Part shown: piece by piece, positions 1 through 4,444 of the stretch
Numbering within the stretch: position 1 is the first letter of the stretch
Layout of the letters: each line of letters begins with the position of its first letter
Assembly (NCBI GenBank): GCA_003140785.1
Contig: PLKY01000159.1
Location: forward strand, 4,395 to 11,462
Source: Acidobacteriaceae bacterium
Lineage (GTDB): Bacteria; Acidobacteriota; Terriglobia; Terriglobales; Acidobacteriaceae
DNA length: 7,068 nt
Reading direction: 5' to 3'
The notes under the pieces: model-generated
The model's database searches: none
What the model was told of the DNA's origin: nothing
The model's input: only the letters and a program-made list of their open reading frames with translations
Translations under genes and position numbers: made by a program

Positions 1-27
1 GCCGCCGCCGCCGCCACCACCGCCGCC
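1..27 (-). repeat. Glycine-codon (GGC/GGT) trinucleotide tract in the TonB-like gene
   Basis: Nine consecutive glycine codons read on the minus strand: GGC GGC GGT GGT followed by five GGC. The tract may continue beyond the window. It lies in the presumed periplasmic linker just after the membrane span and acts as a flexible spacer. As a trinucleotide repeat it could change length by slippage without shifting the reading frame. Confidence 0.8.
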
Positions 28-582
28 CGCAGCCACACCCGCCTTCGGCGCCTTCAGATCGAAGTTTCCGACATCGATATTGGTAGCCTGCACCGGCGGC
101 TTCACAATATTGACGACCGCCTTGATGCCTAGCCAGATGACGAATGCGAGAATCGCAATATTTAAGGTCGTCGAGATTCCGATGGCCCACGGATTGGCCT
201 TCACTGCCATCCGGTCAGGCACGGGAATTGGCGTCGAGGTCAGTTCGAGAGGGGGAAGCTTTACCGGGAAGAAAACGTCGCGGATGTTTTCGTAGAGTGT
301 CTTCCAGACAGGCTTCTCCTCAAATGCCTTCCCAAGGAAGGAATCGAGTTCGTGTCCGGTTGGCACCGCTTTGGTGTCTGTTTGTGGCTGGATCAGTAAT
401 TCGTTTGCCATGTCTGCCGCTGGCCCTATCGCCTGCGAATGCCCCACCGCGAGCCGGTCGGTTTTGAGGCCGCTCCGTTCATTATGCTCGACCAAAGCCT
501 TGGATGTCTGTAGCGCGGGAGACGCAGGCTCATTTTTGATAACCTCCTGAGTCTCATATTCCGCCGGGGGAAGGTTTCCCAT
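1..582 (-). CDS. Energy transducer TonB-family protein, N-terminal part (3' end outside window)
   Basis: The minus strand is open from an ATG at 582-580 to the window edge (194 codons, no stop). The product has a hydrophilic, presumably cytoplasmic region of about 133 residues that ends in a proline-rich block (FFPVKLPPLELTSTPIPVP, about residues 107-125). One hydrophobic span follows at about residues 134-156 (GISTTLNIAILAFVIWLGIK). After it come a short presumed periplasmic linker (PPVQATNIDVGNFDLKAPK) and a run of nine glycines at the window edge. One span followed by a Pro- and Gly-rich linker fits TonB-type proteins, which pass proton-motive-force energy from ExbB/ExbD to outer-membrane receptors. 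From memory, acidobacterial TonB proteins share this 'KLPPLELTS' and polyglycine style. The diagnostic C-terminal TonB domain is not in the window, so the call is inferred. The start is uncertain: in-frame GTG at 600-598 and TTG at 588-586 are alternatives, none has a clear Shine-Dalgarno, and an in-frame stop at 630-628 limits extension. It is divergent from ileS. Confidence 0.7.
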   Translation of the reverse strand, partial: MGNLPPAEYETQEVIKNEPASPALQTSKALVEHNERSGLKTDRLAVGHSQAIGPAADMANELLIQPQTDTKAVPTGHELDSFLGKAFEEKPVWKTLYENIRDVFFPVKLPPLELTSTPIPVPDRMAVKANPWAIGISTTLNIAILAFVIWLGIKAVVNIVKPPVQATNIDVGNFDLKAPKAGVAAGGGGGGGGG

Positions 583-679
583 AAACAATAGACGGGCCAC
601 CTGTGGACTTGTTACCGAAATTCTTTCTCAAACATTTACACTGAAAAATGAACACTTTCACCGTGAACCAGGAGTACCA
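583..679. promoter_or_regulatory. Divergent intergenic region between the tonB-like gene and ileS
   Basis: These 97 bases must hold the promoters for both divergent genes unless transcription starts further inside one of them. They are visibly AT-richer than the flanking coding sequence, especially 611-660. A TTGTTA at 609-614 and a TACACT at 637-642 resemble sigma-70 elements on the plus strand, but they are 22 bases apart, too far to be a good pair, so I do not assign a promoter. A small perfect inverted repeat, TTCAC-C-GTGAA at 657-667, sits just before the ileS ribosome binding site. No T-box leader is possible in so short a space. Confidence 0.45.
670..674 (+). promoter_or_regulatory. 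Ribosome binding site of ileS
   Basis: AGGAG lies 5 bases before the ATG at 680. It supports this start over the in-frame ATG at codon 20 (737), even though the first well-conserved IleS block only begins near residue 14. Confidence 0.75.
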
Positions 680-3637
680 ATGTCTCCAGCGCCGGAGTTG
701 AAGGCGACCTTAACTTTGCCTCAGACTGCCTTCCCTATGAAGGCGAATCTCGCCCAAAATGAGCCACTTCGGCTGACTCGCTGGACCGAGCTGCGCCTCT
801 ATGAGGAGCTGCGCAAGGCCAGCCAGGGTCGTCCCGTTTACCTCCTCCACGATGGCCCGCCGTATGCCAATGGGCCCATCCACCTCGGACACGCGCTGAA
901 CAAAGGCTTGAAAGACTTCGTCGTCAAGTCGAAAACTATGGCCGGCTTCGATTCGCCCTACGTTCCCGGCTACGACTGCCACGGGCTACCGATCGAAATC
1001 AAGGTGGACGAGCAATTCGGGCGCAAAAAGCTCGAAATGCCCGTCCCTGCGGTGTTGGATGCATGCCGCGCCTATGCGCAGCAGTACGTCGATTTGCAGA
1101 CGTCGCAATTCCAGCGCATCGGTTGCTTCGGCCGATGGGACAACCCATATATGACGATGTCCCGCGACTACGAGGCCCGAACTCTCGAGGCGTTTTACGG
1201 ATTTCTCGAAAAAGGCTTCGTCTATCGCGGTCTCAAGCCGGTTTACTGGTGCATCCACGACCGAACAGCTCTCGCCGAGGCCGAAGTCGAGTACGAGATG
1301 CACACCAGCCCCTCGATCTTCGTGCGCTACCGGCTCACTTCCCAGCCCGAGGCGCTGGACCCGGCGCTCGCCGGCCGCGAGGTCTACACCATCATCTGGA
1401 CCACGACCCCCTGGACCCTTCCCGCGTCCATGGCGGTCGCCTTTCATCCGGATTTCGAATATGTCGCCCTCGCCGCGAGCGGCGATCTCAAAGCCGCGGT
1501 CAAGCCGACTGATCCGGTCTACATCGTCGCCGCCGAACTCGCTGCATCCGTGACTGCCGCGTGTCAGCTTGGCTCAGTCGAGGAGCTCGCGCGTTTCAAA
1601 GGCACGAAGCTGGAGCGGGCCACTTTCAAACATCCATTTCTCGAGCGCAGCATCCTCGGCGTTCTGGCCACTTATGTCACCGTCGACACGGGAACCGGCG
1701 CAGTACACACTGCTCCTTCGCACGGCGCGGACGATTTTTATACGGGCCAGCGCTACGATCTGGACCAGACCTGCCGCGTCGACGCTTCGGGCCATCTCGA
1801 AGTGGACCACGATGCGTGGCCGCTGGCAACCCTTCCGCCCTTTGAAGGGAAAACGGTCTGGGCCGCCAACCCCATCATTCTCGCCATGCTGGAGGAGCAG
1901 CGCGCGCTGATGGCGTCGTCCGATCTGGAGCACTCCTACCCGCACTGCTGGCGCTGCCACAACCCGATCATCTTTCGCGCCACCGAGCAGTGGTTCATCA
2001 GCCTTGAAACGCCGATGAAACGCGCCGACGGCTCCGAAACAACGTTCCGGCAACTGTCGATCGAGGAAATTGATCGCGTCGTCTGGGATCCCGCCTGGGG
2101 CAAAGAACGCATCACCAATATGATCGCGACGCGTCCCGACTGGTGCATCAGCCGCCAGCGCATCTGGGGCGTGCCCATCGCCGTTTTTGTCTGTGAAGAA
2201 TGCCAGAACCCGATCCTCGATCCTGCTCTCAATCGCAAAATCGTCGATCTCTTCGAGCGGGAAGGCGCGGAAGCGTGGCACACAACGGACGTGGAAACGC
2301 TGCTGCCCGCTGGCGCGAAGTGTGTGCACTGCGGCAACACCGAATTTCGCAAAGAAACGGACATTCTCGACGTCTGGTTTGACTCGGGCACAAGCTGGCT
2401 CGCCGTCTGCGAGTCCGACCCGGATCTCAAATCTGCCTACACAGCTTTTCAGAACGGTGCTGAAGTAGGCGGCAAACGTGCCGAATGTCTATACCTGGAG
2501 GGTGGAGACCAGCATCGCGGATGGTTCCACTCTTCGCTGCTCACATCCGTCGCTCTCCGAGGCCGTGCGCCGTATTCGCACGTGGCAACAGCCGGCTGGA
2601 CACTCGACGAGGAGGGGCGCGCCATGTCCAAATCGCTCGGCAATGGCGTCGATCCCGTCGACATCGCAGAGCGGCTCGGCGGCGAGATCGTGCGGCTGTG
2701 GGTCGCGTCCATCGACTTCCGGGAGGACATGGCCGCCAGCGAAAACCTGATGCAGCGCTGCGCCGAGCTCTATCGCAAGCTGCGCAACACTTTCCGGTTC
2801 TTGCTCGGCAATCTGCACGGATTCGATCCCGCGCAGCACCGTGTCGCCGAGTCAGACCTGCTCCCGCTTGACCGCTACATGCTGGCCCGCACCCGAGAAC
2901 TTACAGAGAAGATTCTCGGCTGGTATGAGGCTTTCGAATTTCATCGTGTCTATCAGGCCATCAACGAATTTGCCATCGTCGACCTCAGTTCGTTCTACCT
3001 CGACGTGCTCAAAGACCGCATGTATACCTTCGCGCCCACCTCGGTCGCCAGGCGTTCGGCCCAGACCGTTCTGTGGCAGATCACCGAAGCGCTGGTCCGG
3101 CTTGTCGCGCCGATTCTGAGCTTCACCGCTGACGAAGTTTGGGATTATCTGCCGAAAGTCGAAGGCCGCGAAGCCAGTGTCCACCTCGCGCTGTTTCCCA
3201 AGCCTGAAGAAATCTTCTCGGAGAGCCCAACCAATTTGCTGGAAGAATGGAAGCATCTGTTTGCGGTTCGAAATGAGGTGTTCAGCGCCATTGAACTCGA
3301 GCGCAAACAAGGCAAGATAGGCAAAGGTCTCGATTCCAAGATTGAGATTCTGGCACCTGAAGTCGATTTGGCCCTTCTCAAATCCCATTCAGAAAGCGCC
3401 CTCGCCGAATTCTTCAATGTATCCTTTGTCGAAGTTCGGGGAGTGATCCCGGCGGGCGACGATCCCTTAGGGTCAAAAGCGCTTGCATGGCCGGCCGACG
3501 GTACAAAATGCAATCGTTGCTGGCGCTACACAAAAGACACCTCCGAGTACGGGATATGGAAGAGTGTCTGTGCGCGCTGCCAATCGGCCCTGCGCGAGAT
3601 GGGAATTGATCCGCCGCAGCCGGAGGCAACATCGTGA
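680..3637 (+). CDS. ileS: Isoleucyl-tRNA synthetase (IleS)
   Basis: This 985-residue cytoplasmic class I aminoacyl-tRNA synthetase charges tRNA-Ile with isoleucine using ATP. Visible signatures in order: the HIGH-type motif HLGH (68-71) in PPYANGPIHLGH; GYDCHGLPIE (97-106); the CP1 editing domain, which clears mischarged valine, with TIIWTTTPWTLP (237-248) and DTGTGAVHTAPSHGADD (336-352); HCWRCHNP (cysteines 423 and 426); WCISRQRIWGVPI; a zinc-ribbon-like pair of CxxC units (505/508 and 548/551); DVWFDSG (564-570); YLEGGDQHRGWF (605-616); and the KMSKS loop as AMSKS (648-652). A helical anticodon-binding region follows, then a C-terminal zinc finger with cysteines 944, 947, 964 and 967 (KCNRCW and VCARC). 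The length is slightly above the usual 930-940 residues of the bacterial enzyme, in line with the CxxC insertion. The C-terminal zinc finger makes this the common bacterial type. AGGAG sits 5 bases before the ATG. The gene overlaps lspA downstream. It appears intact. Confidence 0.97.
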   Translation: MSPAPELKATLTLPQTAFPMKANLAQNEPLRLTRWTELRLYEELRKASQGRPVYLLHDGPPYANGPIHLGHALNKGLKDFVVKSKTMAGFDSPYVPGYDCHGLPIEIKVDEQFGRKKLEMPVPAVLDACRAYAQQYVDLQTSQFQRIGCFGRWDNPYMTMSRDYEARTLEAFYGFLEKGFVYRGLKPVYWCIHDRTALAEAEVEYEMHTSPSIFVRYRLTSQPEALDPALAGREVYTIIWTTTPWTLPASMAVAFHPDFEYVALAASGDLKAAVKPTDPVYIVAAELAASVTAACQLGSVEELARFKGTKLERATFKHPFLERSILGVLATYVTVDTGTGAVHTAPSHGADDFYTGQRYDLDQTCRVDASGHLEVDHDAWPLATLPPFEGKTVWAANPIILAMLEEQRALMASSDLEHSYPHCWRCHNPIIFRATEQWFISLETPMKRADGSETTFRQLSIEEIDRVVWDPAWGKERITNMIATRPDWCISRQRIWGVPIAVFVCEECQNPILDPALNRKIVDLFEREGAEAWHTTDVETLLPAGAKCVHCGNTEFRKETDILDVWFDSGTSWLAVCESDPDLKSAYTAFQNGAEVGGKRAECLYLEGGDQHRGWFHSSLLTSVALRGRAPYSHVATAGWTLDEEGRAMSKSLGNGVDPVDIAERLGGEIVRLWVASIDFREDMAASENLMQRCAELYRKLRNTFRFLLGNLHGFDPAQHRVAESDLLPLDRYMLARTRELTEKILGWYEAFEFHRVYQAINEFAIVDLSSFYLDVLKDRMYTFAPTSVARRSAQTVLWQITEALVRLVAPILSFTADEVWDYLPKVEGREASVHLALFPKPEEIFSESPTNLLEEWKHLFAVRNEVFSAIELERKQGKIGKGLDSKIEILAPEVDLALLKSHSESALAEFFNVSFVEVRGVIPAGDDPLGSKALAWPADGTKCNRCWRYTKDTSEYGIWKSVCARCQSALREMGIDPPQPEATS
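3622..3637 (+). promoter_or_regulatory. lspA ribosome binding site and ileS/lspA overlap (GTGA)
   Basis: GGAGG at 3622-3626 lies inside the last ileS codons, 7 bases before the GTG at 3634. The start GTG and the ileS stop TGA share the tetranucleotide GTGA (3634-3637). This arrangement indicates translational coupling: ribosomes finishing ileS can restart on lspA. It also fixes the lspA start as GTG. Confidence 0.8.
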
Positions 3638-4167
3638 AGTTTGCCGCGCCCCGCCGACTGCACTGGCTGCTGCTCATCTCGGCACTCGTTTTCATCGCCG
3701 ACCGCGTCGCCAAGACCTGGGTTGCCGCGCACATCGAGATCGGAGACGCCATTCCAGTAATCCCGCGCGTCCTGCGCATCACTCATTGGACCAATGAGGG
3801 CGCCGCGTTCTCGCTCTTTGCCGATACCGCCTCACCTCATCTCGTCAACCGGGTCCTGGTTGGCTTCAACTTCCTGGTCGCCCTCGGCGTCTTGATCGCG
3901 CTCGTTCGCCTTGGCAGCCGCTTCACCCTTATCTCTGTCGCACTCGCTCTCGTCCTGGGTGGCGCGATGGGCAATGTCCACGACCGCATCGCATACGGTT
4001 CCGTCGTCGACTTCATTGAAGTCCACATCTTTTCCTATCATTGGCCCGACTTCAACATCGCCGACAGTTCCATTGTCACAGGCGCATGCCTTCTCCTGCT
4101 CGACTCGCTGCTGCCGAAGAGAAACCTCGAACCAAGCGGCAAGCGTTCAACGGAACAATCCACCTAG
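3634..4167 (+). CDS. lspA: Lipoprotein signal peptidase II (LspA)
   Basis: This 177-residue inner-membrane aspartyl protease removes the signal peptide of prolipoproteins after diacylglyceryl transfer to the lipobox cysteine. Four hydrophobic segments are visible at about residues 11-27, 71-92, 98-115 and 140-160. Family motifs are all present: D23 and K27 in the first segment (ADRVAKTW), NEGAAFS (54-60), GGAMGNVHDR followed by GSVVDFIEVH, and FNIADSSIVTG. The catalytic aspartates are D126 (VVDFI) and D144 (NIAD). The length is slightly above the usual 160-170 residues because of a hydrophilic C-terminal tail (NLEPSGKRSTEQST). It starts with GTG, overlaps the ileS stop by 4 bases and is preceded by GGAGG, so it is translated from the ileS transcript. 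The ileS-lspA pairing is common across bacteria. The protein is the target class of the antibiotic globomycin. It looks intact. Confidence 0.96.
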   Translation: MKFAAPRRLHWLLLISALVFIADRVAKTWVAAHIEIGDAIPVIPRVLRITHWTNEGAAFSLFADTASPHLVNRVLVGFNFLVALGVLIALVRLGSRFTLISVALALVLGGAMGNVHDRIAYGSVVDFIEVHIFSYHWPDFNIADSSIVTGACLLLLDSLLPKRNLEPSGKRSTEQST

Positions 4168-4179
4168 CTCTTCAATGGT

Positions 4180-4210
4180 GTGTAGAACGCGACCCTCGGG
4201 TTATCTACAC
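4180..4210 (+). terminator. Possible hairpin after lspA, weak terminator candidate
   Basis: GTGTAGA (4180-4186) and TCTACAC (4204-4210) are perfect 7-base inverted arms. A smaller inner stem, ACC/GGT (4192-4194 with 4199-4201), closes on CTCG. The hairpin starts 12 bases after the lspA stop, where a terminator is expected, but there is no T tract after it. It could be a weak or factor-assisted terminator, an RNA-stabilising 3' hairpin, or chance. Confidence 0.35.
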
Positions 4211-4330
4211 GGGTCCAATCTCTGAAGCAAACTCCTGCGCCACTGTCTTGCTCAATTTCGTCGCGTCGCTAGGCCGCCGGGGGAACCCATCGTGACTCAA
4301 CTGCGTACACACTCGATATGACGCGTCGTC

Positions 4331-4342
4331 TTACAATATAAG
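4331..4342 (+). promoter_or_regulatory. Possible -10 region of the M1 peptidase gene
   Basis: TTACAATATAAG contains TACAAT (4332-4337) and an overlapping TATAAG (4337-4342), each close to the sigma-70 -10 consensus, in otherwise GC-rich sequence. No good TTGACA-like -35 element stands 16-18 bases upstream. If used, it would give a leader of about 95 bases before the ATG at 4445. Confidence 0.3.
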
Positions 4343-4432
4343 AAGTGCATTGTTGTCCGAGAGGGCGTGTCTTCAGACAAAAAATAATGCGCCATGCTCG
4401 AAGTGCACCATCCTGGACCACAAACAAATCAC

Positions 4433-4437
4433 GAGGA
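4433..4437 (+). promoter_or_regulatory. Ribosome binding site of the M1 peptidase gene
   Basis: GAGGA lies 7 bases before the ATG at 4445. It supports this start, which also places a complete signal peptide at the N-terminus. Confidence 0.7.
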
Positions 4438-4444
4438 CCGCATA

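Larger units (their letters stand above)
4168..4444. other. Non-coding gap between lspA and the M1 peptidase gene
   Basis: This gap of 277 bases holds no supportable gene. Open frames here are shadows that run in from the out-of-frame reading of lspA or on into the out-of-frame peptidase start, and none resembles a known protein. Visible structure is limited to a possible hairpin at 4180-4210, an AT-rich -10-like patch at 4331-4342, an A-rich stretch around 4378-4387 and the peptidase ribosome binding site at 4433-4437. No tRNA-like cloverleaf or obvious riboswitch core was seen. Confidence 0.6.

Noticed and set aside
80..467. Two plus-strand open frames opposite the TonB-like gene (80-295 and 144-467)
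   Set aside because: They are antisense to a frame with clear membrane-span and linker signatures, lack recognisable domains and have no convincing ribosome binding site.
583..679. T-box or other tRNA-sensing leader in front of ileS
   Set aside because: The whole intergenic space is only 97 bases, too short for a T-box, and shows no antiterminator-like structure.
986..3388. Long minus-strand open frames inside ileS (for example 1574-2329, 986-1447 and 2852-3388)
   Set aside because: They are fully antisense to a well-supported gene. Long antisense frames are a common by-product of GC-biased third positions, and their translations show no known domain or sensible hydrophobic pattern.
4342..4407. 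Direct repeat GAAGTGCA (4342-4349 and 4400-4407) upstream of the peptidase gene
   Set aside because: Eight bases repeated twice with no symmetry and no fixed relation to a promoter element is likely to be chance.
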